Assembly (NCBI GenBank): GCA_963921825.1
Contig: OY997589.1
Coordinates: 50,648,546 to 50,712,545 of the forward strand
DNA length: 64,000 bases
Source: Erodium maritimum
Taxonomy: Eukaryota; Streptophyta; Magnoliopsida; Geraniales; Geraniaceae
Direction: 5' to 3'
Numbering within the stretch: the first letter of the stretch is position 1; each line of letters starts with the position of its first letter. Below are positions 1 to 12,793 of this stretch, piece after piece. The notes beneath the pieces are model-generated. The model saw only the letters and a list, made by a program, of their open reading frames with translations, was not told where the DNA came from and made no database searches. Both the position numbers and the translations under genes were made by a program.

Positions 1-89
1 AGTAAGCACAATTTTCATCAATCACTACACTACTTAATTATCCCATCAACATCAAATTACTCAATCACAAATTAGATCACTCTCTACAG

Positions 90-834
90 GAAGAACAAGA
101 GGCCATAGTTAGGAGCAAAGACAAGTCATTGGATCACTACTGTTTGACCTGGGAAGATACCAGGAGGATGCCACTAACCTCAAGGGTCATTCAGGAAACA
201 CTTAGAGTTGCTTCAATTTTATCCTTTACTTTCAGAGAAGCTGTGGAAGATGTGGAATATCAAGGTTGGTAAATATGTTCCACCTTTCTTTTCTGCTACT
301 ATTAATTGCATATATATACATAACTCAATAATTTGAATTTGATGTTTCAGGATACCTTATACCAAAAGGTTGGAAAGTTCTTCCACTTTTCAGAAACATT
401 CACCATAGTCCAGATAACTTCACAGACCCTGGCAAGTTTGATCCCTCCAGATTTGAGGTATGGCTGTTTCTACCTCTACCTCTTGTGCTGAACAATTTAC
501 TCATATCACTGATTACTGGTTTGTTTCTTCCTCAACAGACTGCTCCCAAACCCAATACATTCATGCCATTTGGAAACGGGGCCCACTCATGTCCTGGGAA
601 TGAGCTGGCCAAGCTTGAGATACTGGTCATCCTACATCATTTGACTACACAGTACAGGTATACACAAAAAGAGAAATAACAAACTCAATCCTAGGATTCT
701 AAAAATAGAATATGTGCTGACATTGTTTTTGTTTTGACAGATGGTCTGTTGTAGGTCCTCAGAATGGGATCCAGTACAGTCCCTTTGCCCTTCCCCACAA
801 TGGTTTGCCCATCAGACTATCTTTGAAGAAGTAG
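90..834 (+). CDS. CYP707A: ABA 8'-hydroxylase (CYP707A-type cytochrome P450), last four exons
   Basis: Partial gene; the 5' part lies outside the window. Exons read at 90-264, 351-457, 539-657 and 741-834, each bounded by GT/AG with phases that join cleanly, ending in a TAG stop at 832-834. The roughly 165 residues contain the P450 ExxR helix (QETLR), the FDPSRFE segment and the haem-binding loop PFGNGAHSCPG with its cysteine ligand, followed by ELAKLEILVILHHLTT, which is typical of CYP707A. In this family the enzyme hydroxylates abscisic acid at C-8' in the endoplasmic reticulum, the main ABA-inactivating step. No break is seen in the visible part. Family assignment is by remembered similarity; other CYP85-clan enzymes are a less likely alternative. 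Confidence 0.88.
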
Positions 835-1874
835 AATTATACCCACCATTTTCCCAACAAGACACTAAACCATAATTTTGTCCAACAAAATTCAACACGA
901 ATGTACAGAAATGCCAATCCAAGTGTACAGAATAGAGGACTAATTAAATGTTCATCCCAAGGCAAGCATCGAGGAAAAGTCCTCTCTATGCACATGGGAT
1001 AATAATCCCTCTTTCAAAGTTATATAACATATATATCGATATCAAAGGCATTCCAGTCAATGAAATGAAGTTTGACTACAGCTTGCTACTCACTTTCTTG
1101 TCATGTCTTTTAGATTATAATATTATTATAACAAACCCACACCTGTATATGTAATCATGAGCTATGTGTGCTCCCCTATTTCCAATCATGCATTGACAAT
1201 TTATATTTCCCCAGCCCATGATTGTATAGAGTGAAGAAGATATCCTAAGTTAAATGACTTGCATGCACATGAGAATACGACATGTTTGTTTCCGTTCCTT
1301 TACTGTTTCAGGGACATGTATGTTGCTTGTGTAGCATGCATTGCCTCCTTATATCTAATGGAGAAAAAGTTTAAAGTCAGAACTCAAACCTATGATGCCT
1401 CCACTCCTCATCTTGGCCTCGGTGAAGTCGTCATCTTCCAAAGAGGAAAAAAAATGCACCATGAGTAATATCAAGTTGGTCAAATAGTTATATCATTTAT
1501 ACATATAAAAAAAGACACTTTTGTCTTAAACATTATACTGCAGCTGAAATTTTGAACAAGCAGAGGGGCCTGGAGCATATATTATACATTTACAACAAAT
1601 TACTTCATGGATTATGGCCCTATGAAAAGTCACAAGAGCAAATATTCAAGGTTCAGAAAATTCTGTTATCTGAATTAAACCAGTACACTATTATTATTCC
1701 TCCAGTATTCAAGCAGTTTTCAACACAATATGATGGAAATTCTTGTATGCCAATCATGGAGCCCGTTACTTCAGTGTTTCACCTATACCATTTTTCAGCT
1801 GCATAATAAATAGAACATTTTCATCAGCATATGAAGAATCAGAGCAAACATAAAAGAAAGAAAGAAAGAATAAA
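835..1874. other. Intergenic region between convergent genes
   Basis: About 1 kb of AT-rich sequence between the CYP707A stop and the stop of the minus-strand NNF1-like gene. It should hold both 3' UTRs. I see no convincing further coding exon, RNA gene or transposon end in it. Confidence 0.6.
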
Positions 1875-4800
1875 TTATTGTACTTTCTCAACAGCATCCA
1901 TCATGGTGGAGACATTTTGCCTTTCTGCCTTGAGATGTTCAATACGATCTCGCTTCAATTGATTCTCTTCTTCTGCCTAAGACACAAAGTAGTAAAAATA
2001 TATAGGGCTTACCAAAAAATTCATCCTGTTCAGGAATCTGAAAAACAGAATTGGACAACCCCACCATGGACTGAATTAATTTAACTTCATAGCCTAGGAA
2101 GAGCAGAAACACCATTCATCTTTGAATTTTCCAAAATAACCTCTCTTGTTTGATAGGTGCCTTTGATTTAAAGACATGAGTTCTATTGTAAATGTGAATT
2201 TTCTTTGAGGTAAAACAGATCTATGAAAACCAAATTCTAGAACTTAATGAGGTTTTAATGATTATGTTTCCTTGAAGAAGCTTAACAATAGTCCCTTGGA
2301 AGTAGCCAAATCCTTGTCTGAATAAACTCAGATTTCTTTAAAGATTTAGTGGTAGGTGAACAAACATCATAAACCTTAACCCTCTCAAACCTTAGCATGG
2401 ACCTCTTGTCTCCTATTACACATCACTGCACCATCATTACATGCATGCATCGAATTAACTGTTTTCCTTCTCTTAACACCGGATCGAGCACCTTCTTCCA
2501 GATTATACACTAATACTGCGGCACCAACTTATGTATATTGACTTTTATTGCTTTCGGCGTAGAGTTATGAGCTGTTTCTACACTAAATAAATCATTTAGA
2601 ATGTGATGATTACTTCTGACTTATTTAATTCAGATTAAAAAATTATCTCAGCAGTAGCTATGTTGCTCACCCTTTTAAGCGCATCTGTCAAGTACTGGAT
2701 CTCACTCTTCTTAGACGTTGACATGTCATACACAATATCCATTACATTACTCCTGCATTTGAGTCAATAGTTGAAGGTGAGAGACCCATGTAAACAGCAT
2801 CATATTTGTATATCTTGCATATATTAACTTAATGGGTTCTCAAGAACATGGCATCAACCATCAGAAAATGATGGTGGATGGCATTTGCACATTGTTAGCA
2901 CTCGTAATTGGGCTGTATAAGATAATGAACGCTGTACAGCACTTTCAGGAGTTCATGATCTCTTAGTTCTTGCCCTTCCGACATTTCATATCCATTATGG
3001 TATACCCAGTCATTAGTAGTTTTGTGTTTGTAGCTGAAACCAATTACTTTATTCACCAAGTTACCTAATAGTAGGTCTCCTGTGATTCCTAGTGATTGGT
3101 GATGGTTCAGCCTAGTTTTATTCAAGAAAACACTGCCATTAAATTAAATCCCTAACATGTAATTAGATGGTAGTGGCTACATGATTTTTCGTCATAAAGC
3201 TCCCCTTACCTATTAGAGTCACTATCTGACTCGACAAACGATTTCATATTATTTGGAAATGTTACCAGTTAGAGAGTGCACACAAACAGCAGTAAGATAA
3301 TAGATGATGCCTACTTTTTTGGAAAAAAAGGGTCAAGATCATATTCTTCCACGAGTTGCTCTACTGTATCAAGAGCATTCCCCACCTGCATGTAAAAGAA
3401 AACTTGATGTGACAGGAACAAATCATGAGATTCAATAAGACACCAAATAAAGATTTGCAAAAACTTAATAAACCTATTCATCAGCTAGAACTTACAATCA
3501 GTGTTCTAAAACTACTAGGGGAGAACACATTGGAACTTAACCACCGATTTCGATAAGTGGAAATTGGTCCAAAACTTGGTCAAATTCATTCAAATTTCGG
3601 TCAACTGTGGGCTTGTTTTATAAAACTTGTTACACATGCTTATTGTTGTTTGAACATATTTTTTATGTTATTTTTGTTTGAAATATGGTTTGTTGTGCTT
3701 TTGTTTTAACTTATTAAGTTGTTTGGAACTATCTTATTTTACTAAACTATTTTTCATTTGTCTTTAATATATGCATTATATATACATATATGTTTAATAC
3801 AAAACAAGTTCTGCCGATTTCTCCCCAATTGGTTAAAAGATCCTCATTCATAGCCTCCACGAGTTTTGGCCAATCCCGAGTTTTTGAACCTTGCTTTCAA
3901 ATACAGAAACTACATGAATCAAGCACAAGAAAACAAATTATTCTGTTTCTGGACATGTTAAAAGTTTTAATTTAAAACATATCAAGGATTCAAACATTTT
4001 TTTTTATTAATTCCTTTATTCTGTTTGCTTCAGCACCAACACAACATTCCTACAATCACTTGTAAGAAAACATTTGATGGTAGTGTTACATGAGAATCTA
4101 GAATGAATAATAAGTTTGGTCTTGGGCCTATTGGAAAATAAAAACAAAAACTGGGCTTTGAGTGATTAACCTTTAAACAGCTCCAAAAACACGAAAATGG
4201 TATATGAAATGTAAGGCACGTGCGACAAACAATATGTATTTCCACAACATGTACAATTACAATTACCAATATTCATCAATGATCCAATTGAAATTCGGCC
4301 ACAAACAATGCAATGATATGAATTCTTTTCCAACTATTGTGGCAGGGTGTATATTTATATTACTGTGGTGTACAGTCAGCAAATAGTGTCTGAACCTTCT
4401 ATACAACTTAGTGAGGAAAAAATAACTTAGTCTTTGTATAGCAGCCTGAAAGAAATATTGATATTGATAAAAGGAATACCTGTGTTTCAAGACATAGAGA
4501 CTCAAACTCATCCTGTAAAACTCAAAGAGAATACAATTAAACATGGTTTATAATATTAATACAATATAATATAAATTATCAAAATCACATTAGCCAAAAC
4601 TAACCCATTTTCTACATCCAAAATAACTCATGAATAATTGCAGTATTCCTTTATAATGTTGTTTTGATATCCACATGGCCACTAAAATTATGGAGTTTAA
4701 GCAGGAAAGATTTTATAACTGGCTTGCAACTTTTGTTACTGCAGCATATCTTGATTTCAGTGCTCCTTTTACATGAACTGGTTTATATAATATTTATCTA

Positions 4801-6227
4801 ATGGAGTACAACCACCACTGCTAGAAAACGTCTGTAACCATTACAACCTCCCCAAATATAGTGTTACCCATAATGCATTAAAAACATAAACTATTGATCA
4901 TCTATATATTATAGCGCTAACTTAGTTAGAATGAGGTGTTCCAGTAGAAACTATTTTTGGGTGACGGTAAGTTTCAGTAAGGAACAGGTATTACCTCAAC
5001 GTTGCTAAATGCTAAACAAAACACTATGGACTATGTCTTTACAAAGATTTGTTCAGATGTGCCAAAACAGCAACCACAATTTCTGCCCATTTTGTTCTTA
5101 AAATAAATTTTCCATCAAACTCTAGATACCATACACTGGCTTCCATGCCTTCCACGACAATAACCACTCTAGGTCTAAAGTTGATACAATTTTTAGCAAA
5201 CAATATACCCAAATATATTTGGCTGGATAATAAGCACACCATAAAGTGGTTAGTTGAAAGAAAAAACACCATGCAGCATAATCAACAAGTTCACCATACG
5301 AAAACCGGAATTATATGAATAAAATGTGTAGATAATATACCTCTATACTTGCATGCAAAGAAGTAATGACCTGAGAAATTTGAAGAAATAAGAAAGAATT
5401 TTCAGTTATGATATGATAGTATAGGACATTGTCTTACACTGTCAGGCGATAAAAAAATGGTTTATAAACATTCAGAAGGTACATCTAAGTTATAAAGAAT
5501 TGAATTTGCACTGACTTTGTATTACTCATCATTCCATTGAATCATACTCTATTAAATCAAATAGAGTTAAGTCATCACAGATCTGTATAGCTGGTGCTGA
5601 TGCTTAACATTTGTATGGATGAAATACCTGTATGAAGATATGGTGTAGATGTTCTTGCTGGGCACGAGTAAACCTGGGAAAAGCTTTGACAAAATTCTAC
5701 ATGTTCATCAAAAGGCAAGCAAATTATAAACGGATATGGAAACAAGTTATAAAGAGTATTCACATGCCCTAAAGCTTCCACATTTCAATATAACATTAAC
5801 CACTAAATATATCTTCAAATGAAACCAAATCTCCACTGTCATCAATTCTTGCTATCAGTATAATGATACAATTATTTGGGGACGGAGTGAGTGTTAAAAG
5901 GAATTTGGATGCTGAAATAGTCGCAAATTTGGAGTGAGTCCATAATACGAGTAGAAAACTAAGAGAACCCTTCAAAATGCAGTTGGAATTCAAATGTTAG
6001 AGTCGGATTCACTGAAACTCTGCTAAAAAAATATACACTAGGCGTAAATCGGTATAAAATTGAGGTCAGATATAAACCTAAGGAAGAACCCTAGATTCCC
6101 AGAAAGATGGAGAGAAATGAAAGGGAACCTGGTTGGAGCAGGTCGTGAGGAGGGAACGAACTGCGACCTTGAAAGATTTGTCCAGATCCGACTGCCGTGT
6201 TCCAATCGCCGGTCTACTATGCTCCAT
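1875..6227 (-). CDS. NNF1: NNF1-like kinetochore protein (MIS12 complex subunit), seven exons
   Basis: Minus-strand exons read as 6227-6129, 5696-5628, 5370-5341, 4512-4480, 3385-3315, 2752-2671 and 1976-1875. Every junction is GT/AG and the frame is continuous, giving about 161 residues without a stop. The N-terminus starts MEHSRPAIGT and includes FKVAVRSLLTTCSNQ. The middle reads AFPRFTRAQQEHLHHIF, then VITSLHASIEDEFESL and GNALDTVEQLVEEYDLDPFF, and the end is a coiled-coil-like helix (EENQLKRDRIEHLKAERQ). This order resembles plant NNF1 and animal PMF1, a MIS12-complex subunit that links centromeric chromatin to the outer kinetochore. The start is the first ATG in frame with the conserved helix. 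Exons of 30 and 33 bases are very small, which explains why simple ORF calling misses the gene. The gene looks intact; the name rests on remembered similarity. Confidence 0.72.
3503..3889. mobile_element. MITE-like insertion in NNF1 intron (hAT-like, tentative)
   Basis: A 387-bp segment in the intron between the fourth and fifth exons. It starts GTTCTAAAAC and ends with the imperfect inverse GAGTTTTTGAAC. A similar terminal pair bounds 63471-63817, suggesting a short non-autonomous DNA transposon family. No clear target duplication was found, so the limits are approximate. Confidence 0.4.
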
Positions 6228-6438
6228 TTTCTTCATCACAATTATAACGATGATTATATTCTTGGATGATTATATTCTTCACAGTTACATTTTCTTCATC
6301 TCAACTTTTGAAATGGTTTTCGAACTTCAATTAAATATCAAAAACTAAATTTTGTTTTTTTTGAAACGAAAAACTAAATTAATTAATTGCTACAAATTGC
6401 AACAAGTTCTGTCTGTCCACGGTCTAATAATGAAAATT

Positions 6439-6845
6439 GGGATAATTGTCAAAACATGCACTTATAGTTCGTCCACAAACGAAATAGTGCATAATGTTTC
6501 GTCCACGTCGTCTGGCTATCCTTATGAATCGTCCACGCACTTCTGTCAGTAAAATTAACTGAATATTCGAATTTGTAGCCTCACGTGCTATCATGTGCTT
6601 GTGTCTGAAATTTTTTTTGGACGAAATTGCCCTAACCATCCTCAGGCACTCATTTTTTTTGGTCGAAATTCTTATTTTTGAATTTCAAACCAAAAGGGCA
6701 AAATTGTCAATTCAGGTTCTGCTGTTACACTTTTCTGACAGAAGTGCGTGGACGATTCATAAGGGTAGCCAGACGACGTGGACAAAACATTGTGCACTAT
6801 TTCGTTTGTGGACGAAACATAAGTGCATGTTTTGACAATTATCCC
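6439..6845. mobile_element. MULE-type MITE (Mutator-like, foldback), 407 bp
   Basis: The ends are GGGATAATTGTC and GACAATTATCCC, and the inverted repeats extend about 110 bp each side with only a few mismatches, so most of the element folds back. It is flanked by an exact 9-bp direct repeat ATGAAAATT (6430-6438 and 6846-6854). Nine-base duplications and long terminal inverted repeats are the marks of Mutator-like elements. There is no transposase, so it is non-autonomous. It lies about 210 bp upstream of the NNF1-like start codon, in probable promoter or 5' UTR sequence. Confidence 0.88.
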
Positions 6846-6999
6846 ATGAAAATTATATATAACTTTGTCTAATTATGTCTGTTTGAGGTACCTTAGTTTT
6901 TTTGTTTTTTCATTTCACTATACAGTTGTTATTTTCGCCCAAATTATATAAAAAAATCTAAAATATATTTTAATATTTTTATAATGAAACCCTACCAGA

Positions 7000-8297
7000 C
7001 GAGGGTGGCGGCGGCGACTTGGTCCCATCCTCTGCCGCCATGGGTTGTAGTGCAAGTGATCAACCACATGGTTGATTGTATCACCATGATGGCTATGGTG
7101 TGTTCTTATCATACGGTTAAGATATTGACGCAGTTCTCTCTATCAATCCGAGGGGTTTTGTGAAGATGGGCGGCGTTGACTTCCTACTTGAAGTCGGAAC
7201 ATCAACGTCTCCATGAGAGCAAATGAGAGAAGAGAAGGGGATTGAAGACGGCCTCTGCTACCCCATCCGCTCAAGTACCTCCCGGCCTAAGTCCATCGGT
7301 TTCGGATGGGACGGCGCGGGGTGTGAACGTTTCGTCTGTTCGGCGTGTGGGGAGCAGGGAGATCAGCCGACAACAGTGAGGCACCTGGGCGGCCGGAAGA
7401 CTCACTCGCTGGAATACAGGCAAGGCCTGCGGCGGCGGACGTCGGCGTCACCGATGAGGGGGAAGGTTCGGTCGGAGCACCGGAAGACGAGGACCTGGAA
7501 GCGGCGGCTGGAAACAGAGGCCGGTAAGGTTTCAGAGGAGGATCCAAGCTTGGATCTCGATGGAGGGCACTACTGGTCGGATCGCGCCGTCGTTGGGGCG
7601 GTCAATGGGCTTGTGGCCATAACGGGATGGGCCTGGGTTCGAGGGGAGAAGTGGGCAGGCCCTGAGTTTGGACCAGCAGATCGGGCCTTGGGAGTTGGGC
7701 ACTGGACATGGGCCGGGTCGGAGGGGCCACGGTTCGGGGCAGGGTCGGGTCAAGGCTATCGGTCCTGGGGGCCACAAGCACCAGAGGATTCGACGACATC
7801 CGATGGGGCGTCATACACAGCAGCGGCGGGGGGCCACAAACACCCCCGCCTCCAAAAGTGAGTCCCTGGGGTCCCAGGGAGGGGTCGGTCGACTGCACCA
7901 CCTCCTTGGACGAATGGTGGCAACGGTACCGCCAACAGTCGACAGGATTCTTCCCTACCAGTTCGAGGTCAGCACCCATGCGTTTAAGAGCCCTACAAGT
8001 ATCAGTCAAGGGAGGACGACGCACGCTGACTTCCTGGGGGAGCTATCGGTCCACCACTACAAACTCTCCACTTGGTCTGCTCGATCAGTGTCTTTTGGTT
8101 GGAGCATGTTGTATAGGTGTCTTCGGATGCTACCGCTGTTCCAACCCCCCCCCCCCCGACCGCCCCTATGCCTAGAGCAACATTTTACTGTTCAGTTCTT
8201 GTTTTCCAATATTAATCTAGTTTCTTGGTTATATGGTGAGAGCAGTTTTGCAACCACCTGAATGTTTTAATTAATAATATTTACATTCATTCTAAAA
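7000..8297 (+). mobile_element. GC-rich retroposon-like segment (possible LINE-derived copy)
   Basis: This block is sharply GC-rich inside AT-rich flanks. It begins near a GGCGGCGGCGAC stretch and ends with an AT-rich tail, TAATAATATTTACATTC, followed by CTAAAAAAACC, which resembles the 3' end of plant LINE copies. Long open frames (for example 7223-7861 on +) overlap on both strands and show no recognisable domain, so they probably reflect base composition. No target duplication was found. A decayed host gene fragment is an alternative. Confidence 0.35.
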
Positions 8298-9878
8298 AAA
8301 CCAAAAACTATAAAATTTTCATATTAACCTTTAAAAAATTTAAATATGCCATTAAAAATATTTTCTCGGATTAATTACCTTTTTTAATTGATAATACACT
8401 TCTGATACCTTTTTTATTTGGTAATGTTTAAAACAGCCCCGACATATTGGTAACAATCGTTTCCAAGTAAAATTTGGAATATTCTAAAAGATTAATATCA
8501 TAAAGCACCATATAAATATATGTCATTAGCAAATAATAACACCTTAACTTACCACTTTATCACTAGGCACATGTATACACCAAAAAATTATCATTATTTG
8601 AATTTATGTTAATTCTTCTTAAAAGACAAAAATACCCCACATTATTCAAACAAATTACAATAATACCATTTATTAATCTAAATAATGTAAATAAAATAAA
8701 GAAATAAAGAAATAAAAATATATAAAAAAGTTAAATTCTTTTTTTATTTATTTGTTGTCTCTGTATTTGATTAAACTTGATCTTATCATTATCCTTCGGA
8801 TCTTGTACAAGAACATCTAATGTTCGCTCATGTTCCTACGGTTAGTAAAGGTGTGCACGATCGGTTATTTGACCCGACCAGCAGATATATAGGCTTGACT
8901 GTATTTTTACTGATCGGATAAATTTCTTCTGAAACCCGTCCATCAAATTTCTAATTTTGGTTACACCCGACCATTCAAATTACGGGCGAATCAGATTTAA
9001 CCCACATAATCCAAAAACTTAAGATTTTTAATTATAAACACTCAATTTATAGTTTTTAATCCCAATTTGTCAAAACATTCACTTGCATTTTGTTAGACTT
9101 TCCATTCTAATTAAGAATTTGTTGTTAATATTCATTTTAAAGTCAGATTTCAATTTATTATGAGTTCAGTATCTCTTTTTGTTTTAATAACTTCCATATT
9201 CCTATAAAATTGAAAATAAAAATCACCATAGTGTAACAGTAAGATGCAAATTCAGATCTAGTAATATGTGAAAGAACTAAACTAGATTTAGATCTACAAA
9301 CACATAAAAGATTTTCAAGCATAATATTTTGAACAAAGAAACATAGTGGTTCAACAAACAAATGTCCTGATTGACAAGAAAAATACTACCCACAATCGAA
9401 ATACCAAAAAATTAAATAAACAAAATCAATCGGATAAGTAAACATCATTTTACTAATAAAACTTCAATCATTGAAACATAAGGCAAAAAAACTCAAGACT
9501 CTCAAAGAACAACGCATGCATGTACAAAATAATAAATATGAAAATTTAAAAATATCAAATGGATCTATTCTTCCATAAGAAATTTCATATCTATTTCGTC
9601 AAAATAAAAATATCATGACCTAATTATTTCAAAATGATTAAACAAATAAAATCAAAGGAAGATGAAGAACAAAAAGAATGGGAAAGAAGAACGATAAAAC
9701 ATAAATTGAAATAGAGAATGGGTTGAAGAAAGAGATAAAGAACAAGTAGTTTAACCATTGCAACAAAGGAGATAAAGGCTTGATTATCTGATGCTTCAAC
9801 CAAACAGTAGCTTTTATACATGGATGAGAGGTTGTAGGGTTTTCAAAGTGGTGTAGTTAGATATCAACAATTAGATGT
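8298..9878. other. AT-rich intergenic DNA
   Basis: No gene recognised. Around 8847-9010 the phrases TTTGACCCGACC and CGACCATTCAAATTACGGGC recall degenerate hAT-type MITEs of plants, but I could not find matching ends. Confidence 0.4.
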
Positions 9879-12599
9879 TGAGATGTCACGCCTCAAATCC
9901 GGTGTAACCGAATCCGAAATGTGAACGGAAGAACAAGGACAAAAAAGATAGCTAAACAATTAAGACAACGCTTAGAATCCACAACTCAAGCATTAGATAA
10001 CACTAATAAATGTACACTCTGAGTTTTAAGCTCAAGTTCGAACAAACAAAACTAGAACAAAAGTGTGTACGTCACTAGATAAAAACCCAGAAACCCGGAC
10101 TCTCGCTCCCCAGCTCTTCAAGCTTCGAGACATCCTCCTAATCAGACTCACGATCAATACCTGTAGGAAAAGCAGCAGGGGGTGAGCATTTTGCTCACCG
10201 CCACGGATACCCGACTGACCACGGCATACGAGTAAAAATACCAGGAATACACAACATAAATTCAGGGAAAACAGTTATATCTCACACATGATACCAAACT
10301 GCCGCACGGGCTAACTGTCAAACACACCAACACCTATACCACCCTTTCACGCAAGGAAAACAAACAGCAGAGGTTACATCCTTAACAAATCAAATTGCAG
10401 ACGCACACAATATCACGCAATATCAACACACACAACGCACAGTTTCCGGTAGCAAACCGGCTGGGCCTAGCTTGCCCCGCATTCCTTTTTCTGATCGCCA
10501 ATCGGAAAGGAGAGCCGACCTCTTCGTGGAAAAAATCGCAACACTTTACCGATTGCTAGTCGGAAGGTGGGCCCACCTCATCGCGGAACCACGGCACCCT
10601 TCGTCGATGGCGAATCGACAGGCGGGCCATACCTTAACCAACTATCACCACATTGATCACCAACACTCAACCAATTATCACAACACACTATCAATTACCG
10701 CATTTAACATGTCAAGGCACTACCACCTATCAAGTCACACGAGTCATTCAATACACACGCGAGTTCAACACTCCAAGCACACAACTAGTCAAGCATACAA
10801 ACACAGCATACGCTAACAGGTATAACACGAAAATTTGCGAAGTATACACCACCTACGGGCACAACCAGGTACCCACATACAATTCTACATACATGCCAAG
10901 TATAATCAACCTACGGGCACAACCAGGTACCCACATGCATTTTTACTAGTAACTTTCCTTAGTCAAAACCGATATCCGGCTACTTTTCCCTACCTCGTAA
11001 TGCAATCCAAAAATCCAAAACGTACGCTCCAGAAGCGCTCGCGACAACCCGCTTAAAGCTTCCCCCTTTCGCGATCGATGACAAAATCTAAAGTGACGAG
11101 ACAACACATTTTTTAATACGCAAGCCAACTTCGATTTTTATGAAATTAACGCCCAAATGCAACCTCGACAAGTACCGATCACTCCCAAACTTCCCAATTA
11201 CTCGACATTGTCGAAATGGGCCCAGAATGGCCCATTTCGTCCAGCTTGGCGAATCTGCCTGGAATCGGGAAAACGTCCCTTGTGGCTCCGAAAATTCCCA
11301 TTTTCGTTTCTACAATTCCTAATTATACTCACGCGTTCCAACGCAATTGATGGGATTAATTTCTGATGCCCGAGCGTTCTAGCTCCACATTTAAAGTTTC
11401 TAACCACATTTTCTGAGTTCTTACGAATTACTTCCATAATTCATTCCGGGTGTGAATTATCGACTCGGGGGTCACCCAAGACCACCCGAACACGACAAAC
11501 CCGAACCCCGGCCAAGTGGGCCCCACATGGCCACACTTGGGCCGTGAGTGGCCGGACCGGACCGCCACTGTCATGGCCGGTCACGGCCACCGTGGCCCTC
11601 CCTCCAGCCACAGCTAGGCACGCCACACAATGGCCGGAGCTCCGACGAACCTTCGGTCGTCGGAAAAATATCCTCTTTTCCCCCCAAAACGTTCCTAACA
11701 AGCCCTAGACTCCCATCCACCCATATTTCATCCATTTCTACCAAAACCCACGAAATCAAACTTGTCAAATGGAGAAAAGAAATAGTGCATACCGTAACAA
11801 ATGTTGAGGGGATCACGAATATGCAAAAATCAAGACGATTCTTCGGTTGGATCGTCGGGAAATCGCCTCCATTCTTCTTCACCTCCTCCTCTCCTTCTTC
11901 TTACCTTGGCTCTCTCTCTCTAGGTGTGGCCGGCCCCCAATACACACTCCCCCTTTTGTAGATCCAAATTAAAGTTAAAAGACCAACATGTTCTTTCCCT
12001 CTTTTGTCGTTTAGCTTTTAAGTCAATGGTAATGAGGTTGTCACGCCCCAATTTTAGTAAACCGAACTCGGGACGCGAACGTTTTGAAACAATAAACCAT
12101 TTTGAAACCCTTTTTATAATTCACTTTAAAATCACCATTTGTTCACAAAATAATATTTACATCTCAAAAATAAGTCCCAACAATTGGACAAAAACGAGGT
12201 ACACGTCACTAGACTCAAAATAACCCAGAAACCCGCTTCCAGCTCTTCAAGCTTCAGAAGCTCACCTAGTCCAGCCTGCGAACGGTACCTGTAGGAAAAG
12301 CAGCTAGGGGTGAGCGTTCGCTCACCACCACAGATAACAGACTGACCATGGCATACTTAGCAGACAAAGCCGGTGACACCAACAACGACTCAAATGACAC
12401 ACACACGACCAATACTTTCCTCAATCGACTCAACACACGGACACGTGATGTAGACCCCACACAACGATTGACGACCTCCTCCAAAGACACGACTGACAAC
12501 CACGCAATACCAAGATCACAAAGGATCGCACACCAAACAAGATCACAAAGGATCGCATACCAGCTGCTCAGTAACTCAATCTCTGTCTCTCGCCCATTA

Positions 12600-12793
12600 T
12601 CGATCCCAGTCAGGTCAAGCGGTCGACCTGTCGCGCAACTTTTCCCGATCCCAGTCGGGAGGCTAACCCACAACCTCTCCGCTTCACCCGATCCCAGTCG
12701 GGTGGTTAGCCACACCCGCGCGTCCTTCCCCCGATCCCAGTCGGGGAGCTAGCCCACAACCTCTCCGCTTCTCCCGATCTCAGTCGGGAGGCT
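12600..12793. repeat. Tandem array in LTR B, ~45-50-bp unit, about five copies
   Basis: Units contain CCCGATCCCAGTCGGG, a 5-bp stem CCCGA/TCGGG, followed by variants of GGCTAGCCCACAACC. The array occupies the same LTR zone as the different arrays in copies C, D, E, G and I. Confidence 0.8.

Noticed and set aside
5796-5993. Minus-strand ORF as a first exon of NNF1
   Set aside because: It does not join in phase with the conserved second exon and lacks family residues; the exon at 6129-6227 does both.
7223-7861. 212-codon ORF in the GC-rich block
   Set aside because: Overlapping long frames occur on both strands here, as expected from GC-rich sequence; no domain or plausible codon pattern was recognised.
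10472-10816. 114-codon ORF in LTR A
   Set aside because: It is rich in histidine, threonine and serine from CA-rich LTR sequence, with no counterpart frame in other LTR copies.
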